This document shows, in pieces, positions 7,225 to 18,517 of a stretch of 41,166 bases of DNA; the first letter of the stretch is position 1; each line of letters opens with the position of its first letter. The notes under the pieces were generated by a model, which was given only the letters and a program-made list of their open reading frames with translations, was not told the origin of the DNA and made no database searches. Position numbers and translations under genes: made by a program. The stretch spans positions 1-41,166 of the forward strand of contig OMIK01000104.1 of assembly GCA_900299075.1 (NCBI GenBank), read 5' to 3'. Source of the DNA: Chlorobi bacterium Chlorobi_1. GTDB taxonomy: Bacteria; Bacteroidota; Chlorobiia; Chlorobiales; Chlorobiaceae.

Positions 7225-7270
7225 CAGTCGTGGATGGTATTCTGGTAATTAGTGTTCCGGAACGGCGAAA

Positions 7271-7885
7271 TCACAGCGCCGAACGGCCGTCCATGGCCCT
7301 CGAAAGCGTGGCTTCGTCGATGAATTCGAGCTCCGCCCCGACAGGGATACCCCGGGCGATACGGGTGACGCTGATGCCGAGCGGCTTGAGCAGCTTGCCG
7401 ATGTAGAGCGAAGTGGTCTCCCCTTCGACCGTCGGGTTGAGGGCAAGCACGACTTCGCGGACCGATGCCGACCCCTCGTGGCCGAGGCGCGTGAGGAGCT
7501 CTCGGATCTTGATGTCGTCAGGACCGATGCCGTCGAGAGGCGAGATCACCCCGTGCAGCACGTGGTAGAGCCCCTTGTAGTGGCCGGTCTTCTCAAGGGC
7601 GAGCACTTCGGTAGGGGATTCGACGACGCAGATGACCGTGCGGTCCCGACCGGAAGAGGTGCACACCTTGCAGGGGTCGGTGCCGAGGTCGGTGATGTTC
7701 TGGCAGACCGAGCAGCGGGTGACCCTCTCCTTGACGTCGATGAGGGCCGCCGCAAGCTTTTCGACCTCCTGGCGGGGCTCCTGCAGCACATGCATCGCAA
7801 GCCGCTGGGCGGTCTTGCGGCCGATGCCCGGGAGCTTCGCGAACTCGTCGATCAATGCTTCGATGGCTCCTGAGGTGTAGCGCAT
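7271..7885 (-). CDS. recR: Recombination mediator protein RecR
   Basis: RecR works with RecO (and RecF) to load RecA on gapped DNA. The 204-residue protein has the usual length and order: helix-hairpin-helix [11 protein letters not shown] near the N terminus, a four-cysteine zinc finger (CSVC...CKVC), a Toprim domain starting [17 protein letters not shown], and the conserved [19 protein letters not shown] end. The ATG at 7885 ([11 protein letters not shown]) was chosen because it matches the family N terminus; the frame is open to 7999 but that part overlaps ybaB. It lies 10 bases after ybaB, a pairing widely conserved in bacteria, and precedes crtP. Confidence 0.96.
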   Translation of the reverse strand: MRYTSGAIEALIDEFAKLPGIGRKTAQRLAMHVLQEPRQEVEKLAAALIDVKERVTRCSVCQNITDLGTDPCKVCTSSGRDRTVICVVESPTEVLALEKTGHYKGLYHVLHGVISPLDGIGPDDIKIRELLTRLGHEGSASVREVVLALNPTVEGETTSLYIGKLLKPLGISVTRIARGIPVGAELEFIDEATLSRAMDGRSAL

Positions 7886-7895
7886 GGATGGGTGG

Positions 7896-8228
7896 TCACT
7901 TTCCCAGGTTGAGGTTCTTGAGCAGGTCTGCGGGGTTGATGCCGCCGGCAGCCCTGGAGATCTCCCCCTGCGCCAGCTGGATGGAAGACTCCATCGCATT
8001 GTTGACCGCAGCCACGACCAGGTCCTGGACCATCTCGACGTCGTCCATGATCTCCGGGTCGATGCGGAGTTCGAGCAGCTTCTGCCGGCCGTTCACCTTG
8101 ACGCGGACCATGCCACCCCCGGCTTCGCCTTCAGAGACGAGCTTTTCGAGCTGCTTGTGCACGTCCTGCATCTTCTCGCCAGCCTCCTTGAGCTGCTTCA
8201 TCATATCGCTGAAATTGGGCATCGACAT
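7896..8228 (-). CDS. YbaB/EbfC family nucleoid-associated DNA-binding protein
   Basis: This 110-residue protein of the YbaB/EbfC family binds DNA as a dimer. The helix [20 protein letters not shown], the [16 protein letters not shown] core strand and the helical C terminus are typical. The ATG at 8228 (MSMPNF) was chosen because GGAG lies about nine bases upstream and the length fits the family. Readings further upstream use a TTG and run into a 9-bp repeat array. It sits 10 bases before recR in the common ybaB-recR arrangement. Confidence 0.93.
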   Translation of the reverse strand: MSMPNFSDMMKQLKEAGEKMQDVHKQLEKLVSEGEAGGGMVRVKVNGRQKLLELRIDPEIMDDVEMVQDLVVAAVNNAMESSIQLAQGEISRAAGGINPADLLKNLNLGK

Positions 8229-8300
8229 CGCGCTATTCTCCGTTGTTGCGGAGGCGGTCGATGACCGACGCACACCCCGCTTCTGCATGGTTTGAAAAAA

Positions 8301-8354
8301 TGGGTCCAATGGGCCTTATGGGACCTACAGGGCTTATACGACCTATATGAGACC
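8301..8354. repeat. Degenerate 9-bp tandem repeat (about six units)
   Basis: Units are TGGGTCCAA, TGGGCCTTA, TGGGACCTA, CAGGGCTTA, TACGACCTA and TATGAGACC, in perfect 9-base phase. The array lies in the 147-bp gap between the transketolase stop and ybaB. The exact unit TGGGACCTA also occurs at 19540-19548 in another intergenic array. Confidence 0.65.
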
Positions 8355-8375
8355 CGGAAGACGTTTTCCCCGCTC

Positions 8376-9359
8376 TCAGTCCTTCCTTCTGAGCGCGATG
8401 TAGATCTTCTCGAGGATGTCCTCGGTGGCCAGCTTGTACTTCTTGAGCAGGTCGTCGGGCTTTCCCGATTCGCCGAAGGTATCTTCGACGGCGACCATCT
8501 CGACCGGCACGGGGATATTGCGGGCACAGACGCTGGCAACCGCTTCACCGAGGCCGGTATACATCTGGTGCTCCTCGGCCGTGACGATGGCGCCGGTTTC
8601 GCTGGCGGCCAGGACGATGGCGAGGGTATCGACCGGCTTGATGGTGTGCATGTTGATGACTCGCACCGTAACCCCCTCCTTCTCGAGGATCCTTGCCGCC
8701 TCGAGGGCTTTCCAGACCATGATGCCGCAGGCGATGACCGTAACGTCCCTGCCGTCGCGAAGCATGATGGACTTGCCGATCTCGAAGCCGTCCTCGTCAC
8801 GGGTGAAGTCCGGCACGTTCGGGCGTCCGAAGCGGAGGTAGACCGGTCCCTGGTGGTCGATAATGGCTTTTGTGGCCCGCCTGGTCTCGCTGTAGTCGCA
8901 AGGCACCACGACGGTCATGCGCGGCAGGCCGCGCATCAGCCCGATATCCTCGAGGATCTGGTGGGTCGCTCCATCCTCGCCGAGGGTCAGCCCGGCATGC
9001 GAGGCGCAGATCTTGACGTTGAGGTTCGAATAGCAGACCGACTGGCGGATCTGGTCGTAGACCCTGCCGGTCGCGAAGACCGCAAAGCTCGATGCGACGG
9101 GGACCTTGCCGGTGGTAGCAAGGCCCGCGGCCATAGAGACCATGTTGGCCTCGGCGATGCCGGTCTGGATGAAACGATCCGGAAACTCGTCTCGGAAGAG
9201 GTTCATGTTCAGCGAACCGGTGAGGTCTGAGCAGAGGGCAACCACCGACGGGTTCTCCCTGCCTGCTTCAAGCAGCGCTTCACCGAATCCCGTACGGGTC
9301 GCCTTGTTGCCTCTGGAGGTGTACTTGTCGGTTACCTCGACGGTGTTTTTCTCTCCCAT
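8376..9359 (-). CDS. Transketolase, C-terminal subunit
   Basis: The 327-residue protein corresponds to the pyrimidine-binding and C-terminal domains of transketolase, as in split two-subunit enzymes. The N-terminal ThDP-binding half must be encoded elsewhere, because neither neighbour is it. Visible landmarks are [33 protein letters not shown] with the catalytic Glu of the GIAE motif, [19 protein letters not shown], the [15 protein letters not shown] loop and the domain-3 start [12 protein letters not shown]. The role is sugar-phosphate interconversion in the non-oxidative pentose phosphate pathway; in an organism using the reductive TCA cycle this supplies pentoses and erythrose-4-phosphate. 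It is divergent from rsmA across 70 bp, which contains TATAAT on its own strand (9379-9384). Confidence 0.9.
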   Translation of the reverse strand: MGEKNTVEVTDKYTSRGNKATRTGFGEALLEAGRENPSVVALCSDLTGSLNMNLFRDEFPDRFIQTGIAEANMVSMAAGLATTGKVPVASSFAVFATGRVYDQIRQSVCYSNLNVKICASHAGLTLGEDGATHQILEDIGLMRGLPRMTVVVPCDYSETRRATKAIIDHQGPVYLRFGRPNVPDFTRDEDGFEIGKSIMLRDGRDVTVIACGIMVWKALEAARILEKEGVTVRVINMHTIKPVDTLAIVLAASETGAIVTAEEHQMYTGLGEAVASVCARNIPVPVEMVAVEDTFGESGKPDDLLKKYKLATEDILEKIYIALRRKD

Positions 9360-9429
9360 TAATGACAGAATAACTTAGATTATAAAAAGTAGTTCCAGCC
9401 TGCGAGACACACGCTTCACACCCTGGCCG

Positions 9430-10239
9430 ATGACGAAAGTTGAATATAAGCATACGCATATAGCGGCAAAAAAAAAATTGGGCCAAAACTTCCTGACGGA
9501 TCGCAACATCCCACGGAAGATCGTCCGCGAATCGGGCATCGCGCCCGGTGACCGGGTCGTGGAGATCGGCCCCGGTTTCGGGGCGCTCAGCACCGCCATC
9601 CTCGAAGCGGTACCGTCATTCACGGCGATAGAGAAGGACCATGAGCTTGCCGGATTCATCCGTCGCGAACACCCGGAGATCGAACTGATCGAAGGGGACT
9701 TCCTGAAGGTGCCGCTGGAACCGATCGCCGGAAACGGCAGGATCGCGGTGCTCGGCAACATCCCCTACTCCATCACCAGCCCGATCCTCTTCCGCCTGCT
9801 CGACAACCGCCGGCTCATCTCCTCCGCGACCCTCATGATGCAGCACGAGGTCGCACAGCGGCTTGCGGCCGAGCCCGGCACGAAGGAGTACGGCATCCTT
9901 GCCGTGCAGATGCAGGCCTTCTGCGAGGTGAAATACCTCTTCAAGGTAGGCCGCGCGGTCTTCAGGCCGAGGCCGGAGGTCGACAGCGCGGTGATCCGGA
10001 TGGTGCCCCGGCAGGAGGATCCGGTCGCCGATTGCGACGGCTTCAGGAACTTCGTCAGGTGCGCCTTCCACCAGCGCCGCAAAACCCTCCTGAACAACCT
10101 GAAGGAGCGGTACGACACCACGTCGGTCCCGGAATCGACCCTCAGGCTCAGGGCGGAGGCGCTCGATGTCGCCGCCTTGATCGACCTGTTCAATCTTCTC
10201 CGCCCGCTGGAACCCCTTGCCCCGAATGCCGGCAGATGA
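9430..10239 (+). CDS. rsmA: 16S rRNA dimethyladenosine transferase RsmA (KsgA)
   Basis: RsmA dimethylates two adjacent adenines near the 3' end of 16S rRNA during 30S maturation. The 269-residue length is normal. [11 protein letters not shown] opens the family signature, [12 protein letters not shown] binds S-adenosylmethionine, NIPYSIT is the catalytic N-(L/I)-P-Y motif, and [15 protein letters not shown] and [12 protein letters not shown] lie in the C-terminal domain. The ATG at 9430 is the first in frame and gives the usual basic N terminus; its ribosome site is weak. It is divergent from the transketolase gene and followed by 175 non-coding bases before the propionate operon. Confidence 0.96.
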   Translation: MTKVEYKHTHIAAKKKLGQNFLTDRNIPRKIVRESGIAPGDRVVEIGPGFGALSTAILEAVPSFTAIEKDHELAGFIRREHPEIELIEGDFLKVPLEPIAGNGRIAVLGNIPYSITSPILFRLLDNRRLISSATLMMQHEVAQRLAAEPGTKEYGILAVQMQAFCEVKYLFKVGRAVFRPRPEVDSAVIRMVPRQEDPVADCDGFRNFVRCAFHQRRKTLLNNLKERYDTTSVPESTLRLRAEALDVAALIDLFNLLRPLEPLAPNAGR

Positions 10240-10414
10240 CAATCACATCATTGCTTAATCGGTTATTTTTAGTAAAATTGGTTTTGGCACTCAACTTCTG
10301 TCTGGTCCAGTATGTTGCACCCACAGCTCCATACCCTCTCCGCCTCTCCTCCAGTATTTTGTCCGTCTCTGCTGACCTATCATTAACATCCATATTCAAA
10401 GGGGGTTGTCCAGT

Positions 10415-12319
10415 ATGACACTATCCTACAGCGCCGTGCACCGGCAGTCGGTCGAAAACCCGGAGCAGTTCTGGGGTGAAGTTGGCGAAAAGCTTCACTG
10501 GTACTCGAAATGGGACAAGGTACTCGACGACTCCAACCCCCCTTTCTACCGCTGGTTCCCCGGCGGCGTCACCAACACCTGCTACAACGCCCTTGACCGC
10601 CACGTCGATGAAGGACGCGGCAACGAGATCGCCGTCATCTATGACAGCCCGGTAACCGGCACCATCGAGAAGTACACCTACCGCGAGTTCCGCGACAAGG
10701 TCGCGCTCTTCGCCGGCGCCCTGAAGGCCCGCGGTGTCAGGAAGGGCGACAGGGTCATCATCTACATGCCGATGATCCCCCAGGCGGTCATCGCGATGCT
10801 CGCCTGCGCCAGGCTCGGCGCAATCCACTCGGTGGTGTTCGGAGGCTTCGCCTCGCACGAGCTCGCCGTCCGCATCGACGACTGCAAGCCGAAGGTGATC
10901 GTCTCGGCCTCCTGCGGCATCGAACACGGCAAGATCATCGACTACAAGCGCCTGCTCGACTTCGCCGTGGAGCTGGCCCACTTCAAACCCGAGATCTGCA
11001 TCATCTACCAGCGCGAGCAGATGAAGGCGCAGCTCGACGAGGACCGCGACATGAGCTGGAAGCAGGCCCAACTGGGCATCGCCCCGGCCCAGTGCGTGCC
11101 GGTCGAGTCCACCGACCCGCTCTACATCCTCTACACCTCCGGCACCACCGGCCAGCCGAAAGGCATCGTCCGTGACAACGGCGGCCACATGGTGGCGCTG
11201 AAATGGACCATGGAGCACGTCTACAACGTCAAGCCGGGAGAGGTCTTCTGGGCGGCGAGCGACGTGGGCTGGGTGGTTGGCCACTCCTACATCGCCTACG
11301 CTCCCCTGCTGCACGGTTGCACGACCGTGATCTTCGAGGGCAAGCCGGTCGGCACCCCCGATCCCGGAACATTCTGGAGGATCATCAGCGAACACGACGT
11401 CTCGGTGCTCTTCACCGCGCCTACCGCTTTCAGGGCGATCAAGAAGGAGGATCCCGAAGGCAAGTACATCGGCCGCTACAACTTTGAAAAGTTCAGGACA
11501 CTCTTCCTCGCCGGCGAGCGTGCCGATCCTGATACGGTCAAGTGGGCCGAGAAGCAGCTTCAGGTGCCGGTCATCGACCACTGGTGGCAGACCGAGACGG
11601 GATGGGCCATCGCAGCCAACTGCCAGGGCATCGAACCCGGGCCGGTGAAGTACGGTTCAGCCTCGCGCGCAGTTCCCGGTTATGACGTCAAGGTGGTCAA
11701 CGCCGAGCTCGAAGAGCTCCCGCCAGGCCAGATGGGCGACATCGTCGTGAAGCTTCCACTGCCTCCGGGCACCATGCTTACCCTCTGGAAGGCGGACAAC
11801 CGCTTCAAGGAGAGCTACATGACCAACTTCCCGGGCTACTACCAGACGAGCGACGCCGGCTACATCGATGAGGATGGATACATCTATATCATGTCGAGGA
11901 CTGACGACATCATCAACGTCGCTGGCCACCGCCTCTCGACGGGAGCCATCGAAGCGGAGCTCTGCGAACACCCCGACGTGGCGGAAAGCGCGGTCATCGG
12001 CGTGGCGGACGACCTCAAGGGCGAAATCCCGCTTGGCTTCCTCGTGCTCAAGAGCGGCGTGGACACCCCGCCGGAACTGATCGTCAAGCACGTGGTCGAG
12101 TACGTCCGCGAGAATATCGGGCCAGTTGCCTCGTTCAAGCAGGCCGTCATCGTCAACAGGCTGCCGAAAACCCGCTCGGGCAAGATCCTTCGCGCCACGA
12201 TGCGCAAGATCGCCAATGGCGAGGAGTACACCGTTCCGCCGACCATCGACGACCCGGCGATCCTCGACGAGATCAGCGAAGCCCTGCAGACGATCGGCTA
12301 CGCGAACAAACGATCATAA
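10415..12319 (+). CDS. prpE: Propionyl-CoA synthetase (PrpE-like acyl-CoA synthetase)
   Basis: The enzyme activates propionate to propionyl-CoA with ATP. The 634-residue protein belongs to the acetyl/propionyl-CoA synthetase branch of AMP-forming enzymes. YTSGTTGQPKG (residues 240-250) followed by IVRDNGGHMVALKW fits PrpE, WWQTETGW contacts the acyl pocket, and K590 in RSGKILR is the conserved lysine acetylated in this family. The ATG at 10415 was chosen over TTG at 10406 because AAGGGGG lies about ten bases upstream. It heads a six-gene operon that carries propionyl-CoA to succinyl-CoA, which supports propionate rather than acetate as substrate. Three copies of TCCAGTAT lie in the leader, the last overlapping the start codon. 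Confidence 0.88.
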   Translation: MTLSYSAVHRQSVENPEQFWGEVGEKLHWYSKWDKVLDDSNPPFYRWFPGGVTNTCYNALDRHVDEGRGNEIAVIYDSPVTGTIEKYTYREFRDKVALFAGALKARGVRKGDRVIIYMPMIPQAVIAMLACARLGAIHSVVFGGFASHELAVRIDDCKPKVIVSASCGIEHGKIIDYKRLLDFAVELAHFKPEICIIYQREQMKAQLDEDRDMSWKQAQLGIAPAQCVPVESTDPLYILYTSGTTGQPKGIVRDNGGHMVALKWTMEHVYNVKPGEVFWAASDVGWVVGHSYIAYAPLLHGCTTVIFEGKPVGTPDPGTFWRIISEHDVSVLFTAPTAFRAIKKEDPEGKYIGRYNFEKFRTLFLAGERADPDTVKWAEKQLQVPVIDHWWQTETGWAIAANCQGIEPGPVKYGSASRAVPGYDVKVVNAELEELPPGQMGDIVVKLPLPPGTMLTLWKADNRFKESYMTNFPGYYQTSDAGYIDEDGYIYIMSRTDDIINVAGHRLSTGAIEAELCEHPDVAESAVIGVADDLKGEIPLGFLVLKSGVDTPPELIVKHVVEYVRENIGPVASFKQAVIVNRLPKTRSGKILRATMRKIANGEEYTVPPTIDDPAILDEISEALQTIGYANKRS

Positions 12320-12341
12320 AACAGCAAAGAACCGCAACACC

Positions 12342-12758
12342 ATGATCAACAGGATCGACCATATAGCCATAGCGGTTCAGGACCTCGATGCCGCACTCGG
12401 GACGTTTCTCAACGTCCTCGGGTGCGACCCGGGTTCGGTCACGGTCGAGGAGGTGCCTTCGGAGAAGGTCCGTGTGGCATTCATCCCGATCGGCCAGACC
12501 CATATCGAGCTCCTCGAGCCCCTTGGTGATGAGGGCGCCGTCTCGAAGTTCCTGGCGAAGAACGGCGAGGGCATGCACCATATCGCCCTGGCAACCGACA
12601 ACCTCGCAGGGGAAACCGAGCGTGTCACCGGAACAGGGCTGAGCCCCCTTGGCCCGCCATCGACGGGGGCTGGAGGCAAACAGATCGTCTTCCTCCATCC
12701 CAAGCAGACCAACCGTGTTCTTTTTGAATTGGTGGAGCCAAAGCCACATCACCACTAA
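12342..12758 (+). CDS. mce: Methylmalonyl-CoA epimerase
   Basis: The enzyme interconverts the 2S and 2R forms of methylmalonyl-CoA so that the carboxylase product can be used by the mutase. At 138 residues it is a single glyoxalase/VOC-fold protein. Expected metal ligands are visible in DHIAIAV, THIELLEP, HHIALAT and LFELVEP. The ATG at 12342 gives the standard N terminus MINRIDHIAIAV and lies 22 bases after prpE. The carboxyltransferase gene starts within a few bases of its stop, so translation may be coupled. The His-rich end (PKPHHH) is unremarkable. Confidence 0.95.
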   Translation: MINRIDHIAIAVQDLDAALGTFLNVLGCDPGSVTVEEVPSEKVRVAFIPIGQTHIELLEPLGDEGAVSKFLAKNGEGMHHIALATDNLAGETERVTGTGLSPLGPPSTGAGGKQIVFLHPKQTNRVLFELVEPKPHHH

Positions 12759-12761
12759 GAC

Positions 12762-14555
12762 TTGAAGACCAACAACGTGAAACATTTCTATCTCCCTTTC
12801 GAAAAAAACGAACAGTTCAACTATTCGAGCCAGTCCATCAAGCAGCTGACCGAGTACGAAAAATACCAGCTCTCGTTCCACCCCGAACGCCCCAAGTATC
12901 TGGACTACCTCGAAGTGTTCGAAAACGTCGAAGAGTGCCTCCGGAACGACCTCCACGGAAGCTGCCTGATCCAGACCCACCGCGCCGACATCCGCTTCAA
13001 CGATTCAAGCCACCCCGTCATGCTCATCGGGCAACAGTCCGGCCCGACCTCCAACTTCGGTGACCTCAAACGCATCATGAAGGACCACGAGGAGGTGATC
13101 AGGTGGAACCAGGGCATGCCGACCCCCGCAGCATTCCAGAAGGCGATCGACGCGATCGCCCTGGCCGAGAAGGAGAAGCGCATCGTCATCACCATGATCG
13201 ACACGGCCGGCGCTGATCCGACGGAGTCTTCCGAAGCAGGCGGCATCGCCTGGAAGATCGGCCGCTGCATGCAGGCGCTTGCCGAGTCGAAGGTGCCGAC
13301 CATCTCGGTGATCATCAACCGGGGCTGCAGCGGTGGCGCCATCGCGCTGACCGGCTGCGACGCCGTACTCGCCATGGAGTACGCGACCTACCTGGTCATC
13401 GCCCCAGAGGCATGCTCCTCGATCCTCTTCAGGACGCGGGACAAGGCGAACCTCGCCGCGGAGATCTCGCAGATCACGGCCAGGGAGGCCCTCCAGAACG
13501 GCATCGTCGACGAACTCATCCCGGAGCACGCCGGCCCGGCGCACCGCTTCCGCACCGAGGCGCTCGAATCGTTCCGGAACGTCGTCTCCAGATGGGCCGG
13601 AAAACTGGCCAGCGAGCATTTCCACGCCGTGTTCGACCGCCGCGTCGACCGCTGGCAGCGTATCGGGCAGTGGGACCTGACCACCGAAGAAGCGATCAAG
13701 GTCTACGAAAAGCCGGTGCACGCCTTCATTCCGAAACCCGAGAAGAACCACTTCGTGCCCCGCCACAAGCGTTGCCGCAACGAATCCGGCAAGCATGTGG
13801 CCGACCCGGTGCTCTACCGCAAGCTCGTCGACGACAACTTCGTCTGCGACACCTGCGGGCACCGCTACGTCAGGCTCACCGCACACGACTACATCGACCT
13901 GATCCTCGACAAGCATTCGTTCGTGGAGCATGAAGAGACCCGCTACATCGTCGACAGGGATATCCTCGATTTCCCCGACTACAGCGACAAGATCGTCGAG
14001 GACCGCAAGAAGAACGGCATGTCGTCGGCGCTCATCACCGGCAACGGCAAGGTGAGCCACCACAACGTCGTCTTCTGCGGCACCAGCTTCGGCTTCCTCG
14101 GAGGCTCGTTCTGCATGTCCACCGGGGAGAAGATCTGGCAGGCTGCGCAGATCGCCATCGACCGGAAGTGCCCGCTCATCATCCAGGCCGCAGGCGGCGG
14201 TGCCCGCATGCACGAAGGGTGCTCCTCGATGGTCAGCATCCCGAAGATCCATGTCGCGCTCTCCCGTGTCGAGATGGCCGGGCTCCCGCTTATCACGATC
14301 GTCACCGACCCGACCCTCGGCGGGGTGGCCATCGGATTCGGCGCCAGGGGCATCAGGATCTTCGAGCACAACGCAGGCAACATCGGCTTCTCCGGCAAGC
14401 GGGTGATCGAGCAGTACACCGGCCACCGCACCTCCAGGGATTTCCAGACCACCGGATGGCTGCAGCAGAAGGGCTTTGTCGACATGGTAGCCCGCCCCCT
14501 CGAGATGAAGGCCCGTATCAGGGAGATCATCGAAAGCCACAAACCAAAGAAGTGA
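12762..14555 (+). CDS. Fused AccA-AccD-type carboxyltransferase, probably of propionyl-CoA carboxylase
   Basis: The 597-residue protein has two crotonase-like carboxyltransferase halves. The first (about 60-300) resembles AccA, with GQQSGPTSNFGDLKRIM, IDTAGADPTESSEAGG and NRGCSGGAIAL. The second (about 366-590) resembles AccD, with AAGGGARMHEG and TDPTLGGVAIGFGARG. Between them is a zinc-ribbon remnant with C338, C362 and C365; the fourth cysteine position is not Cys. The gene lies between mce and the mutase genes, so carboxylation of propionyl-CoA to methylmalonyl-CoA is the likely job, with biotin carboxylase and biotin carrier supplied from elsewhere. An acetyl-CoA carboxylase role cannot be excluded. 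The start is TTG at 12762 or GTG at 12777; neither has a strong ribosome site. Confidence 0.85.
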   Translation: MKTNNVKHFYLPFEKNEQFNYSSQSIKQLTEYEKYQLSFHPERPKYLDYLEVFENVEECLRNDLHGSCLIQTHRADIRFNDSSHPVMLIGQQSGPTSNFGDLKRIMKDHEEVIRWNQGMPTPAAFQKAIDAIALAEKEKRIVITMIDTAGADPTESSEAGGIAWKIGRCMQALAESKVPTISVIINRGCSGGAIALTGCDAVLAMEYATYLVIAPEACSSILFRTRDKANLAAEISQITAREALQNGIVDELIPEHAGPAHRFRTEALESFRNVVSRWAGKLASEHFHAVFDRRVDRWQRIGQWDLTTEEAIKVYEKPVHAFIPKPEKNHFVPRHKRCRNESGKHVADPVLYRKLVDDNFVCDTCGHRYVRLTAHDYIDLILDKHSFVEHEETRYIVDRDILDFPDYSDKIVEDRKKNGMSSALITGNGKVSHHNVVFCGTSFGFLGGSFCMSTGEKIWQAAQIAIDRKCPLIIQAAGGGARMHEGCSSMVSIPKIHVALSRVEMAGLPLITIVTDPTLGGVAIGFGARGIRIFEHNAGNIGFSGKRVIEQYTGHRTSRDFQTTGWLQQKGFVDMVARPLEMKARIREIIESHKPKK

Positions 14556-14559
14556 CGCT

Positions 14560-14596
14560 CAGGCCTGGGGCAGCTCGCCGTGCCGCCCCATGCCTG
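14560..14596 (+). other. Intra-operon hairpin between carboxyltransferase and mutase genes
   Basis: CAGGCCTGGGGC (14560-14571) pairs with GCCCCATGCCTG (14585-14596) over 12 positions with one mismatch and a 13-base loop. It starts five bases after the carboxyltransferase stop and ends 30 bases before the mutase small-subunit start. No T-run follows, so it is unlikely to be a full terminator. An mRNA-stability or processing element is plausible. Confidence 0.5.
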
Positions 14597-14626
14597 GACG
14601 TTTGAACCCGAAGATCATCATTACCC

Positions 14627-16365
14627 ATGTCCCAGGCTGAACCACTCTTTTCCGGTTTCCCGGCGGTCGAACCTGCCGCCTGGAAATCACGGGTTCTCGA
14701 AGAACTCAAGGGCGCCGACTACGCGAAGATCGTCTGGAAGAGTCCGGAAGGCATCGCGATGGAGCCCTGGTACAACCGCAGTAACGCGGTACCCTTCCCT
14801 GCCGTGCCCACCGCACGCCGCTCGAACAGCTGGAGCGTCTGCCAGCAGGTAGTGGTCGCCAACGCCGCCCAGGGCGCGGAAGCCGCCCTGTCGGCAATCG
14901 CCGGCGGTGCGGACGCCATCGAATTCAGGCTTTCGGACCCTTCGCTGGTCAGCGCCTCGAGGCTGGCGACGCTGCTCGGCGGCATCGACCTGTCCAAAGT
15001 CGAGATATTCTTTTCGGGCGCCATCGGCGATGCCTCGGCCCTGCTCGGCAACCTCTCGACCATCCCCGGCTTCGAGTCGGCCTGTGGCGCGATCCTGAAC
15101 GACAGCTCATGCGCCTCGCTCATCACCGTTGCCCGCCGGCCGGCCGGCTTCAGGGTGCTGAGCGTGAACACCGAACGCTTCCACGATGCCGGTGCGACCA
15201 TCACCCAGGAGCTTGCCTTTGCGCTTGCCGAAGTGAGCGACCTGCTCAACCGGGCGACCGGATCGGGCATCGATGCCGCCGCCGCCGCGGCTTCGACCGA
15301 GGTGCTCTTCTGCACCGGCACGAGCCACTTCCCCGAACTGGCGAAACTCCGCGCCTTCCGGGCCATGTGGCTCCAGGTGCTCGGCGCCTACGGCGTCGAC
15401 CCGGCATCGGCACCGGAACCGAAGCTCTTCGTCCGCTCGTCCAGGCGATCGGCCTCGGTGCTCGACCCCTATACCAACATCCTCCGACTTTCGACGGAGG
15501 CCGTTTCGGCCATCCTCGGCGGCTGCGACACGCTCCAGCTCGCCTCTTTCGATGCGTCGGGAGCGGTTTTGCCGGAACTCGCCGAACGGATCACCAGGAA
15601 CATCCACCACCTCCTCAGGGAGGAGTCAGGCCTGGGCCGCGTCGTGGACCCGGCCGCCGGATCGTACTACCTCGACACCATGGCCGAAGCGCTCTGCCGC
15701 GACTCATGGAAGCTGTTCCAGGAGATCGAGGCCGCTGGCGGGCTGAAGCAGGCTGAGGCCGACGGCAGGATCGAGGCCATGGTCGCCGCCCCTGCTGCCG
15801 CGCGGCAGCAGGCGATCCACGGCAGGAGGCGTTCGCTGGTCGGCATCAACCGCTATACGGTGCCGCCCTCGCCGGAGGTCATCTCGGCGATCATGGCCGA
15901 CCCGGGAGCCGCTGAAAAGGCGGCCCCCGACTTCGAACGCCTGAGGCTCCGGATGCTTGGCCACGCCGCCAAAGGGGCAAAAACGCCGACCGTGGCCTTC
16001 TGGCTGCACGGCGAACCGGCCAAAAGCCTCCGCGTCTCGGCCTTCGCAGAGGAGTTCCTCCGCACCGGAGGCTTCGAGGTGCAGGCCCCGATGGCGCTGC
16101 CGCTTGAATCGAAGTCGTGCCGGGCCATCACCGAAGAGGAGCCGGACATCGTCGTGCTCTGCTGGACGGGCGAGGAGGATCTCGCCTCCCTGCCTTCGAT
16201 CCTCGGGACCATGCAGGAGCTGCACAAGGAGACCCTCGTCATCATGGCGTCGAAGCCGCCGGAAAACGCGGACGACTACCTCAAGGCCGGCCTCGACCGG
16301 TTCATCCACCTCGGCAGCGACGCTTATGCGTGCCTGCTTTCACTGCAACACAAAACCGGTGTGTT

Positions 16366-16369
<4 letters not shown>
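14627..16369 (+). CDS. mutA: Methylmalonyl-CoA mutase small (non-catalytic) subunit
   Basis: The 580-residue protein is the partner subunit of the heterodimeric mutase that converts (R)-methylmalonyl-CoA to succinyl-CoA. It has the TIM-barrel part (WYNRS..., [10 protein letters not shown], the FEATURES-like regions [18 protein letters not shown] and [17 protein letters not shown]) and a degenerate B12-type C-terminal domain. That domain has no D-x-H-x2-G motif, as expected for the small subunit, so it should not bind cobalamin. The ATG at 14627 follows a 71-bp gap holding a hairpin; no strong ribosome site is visible. Its stop overlaps the start of the large subunit (ATGA), indicating coupled translation in a 1:1 ratio. 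Confidence 0.94.
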
Positions 16370-18504
<2,135 letters not shown>

Positions 18505-18517
18505 GCGGAAAGGCGGA

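Noticed and set aside
10285-10300. TGGCAC-TCAAC-TTCTG upstream of prpE, resembling a sigma-54 promoter
   Set aside because: The -24 half fits but the essential GC doublet of the -12 half is missing, and no activator gene is nearby.
10421-11581. Long minus-strand open frame opposite prpE
   Set aside because: It is an antisense reading of a GC-rich gene with clear synthetase motifs on the plus strand, and its translation is low in complexity (many Asp, Val, His).
14556-14626. Possible cobalamin riboswitch before the mutase genes
   Set aside because: The gap is only 71 bases, far too short for a B12 aptamer, and it contains a simple hairpin without the B12-box.
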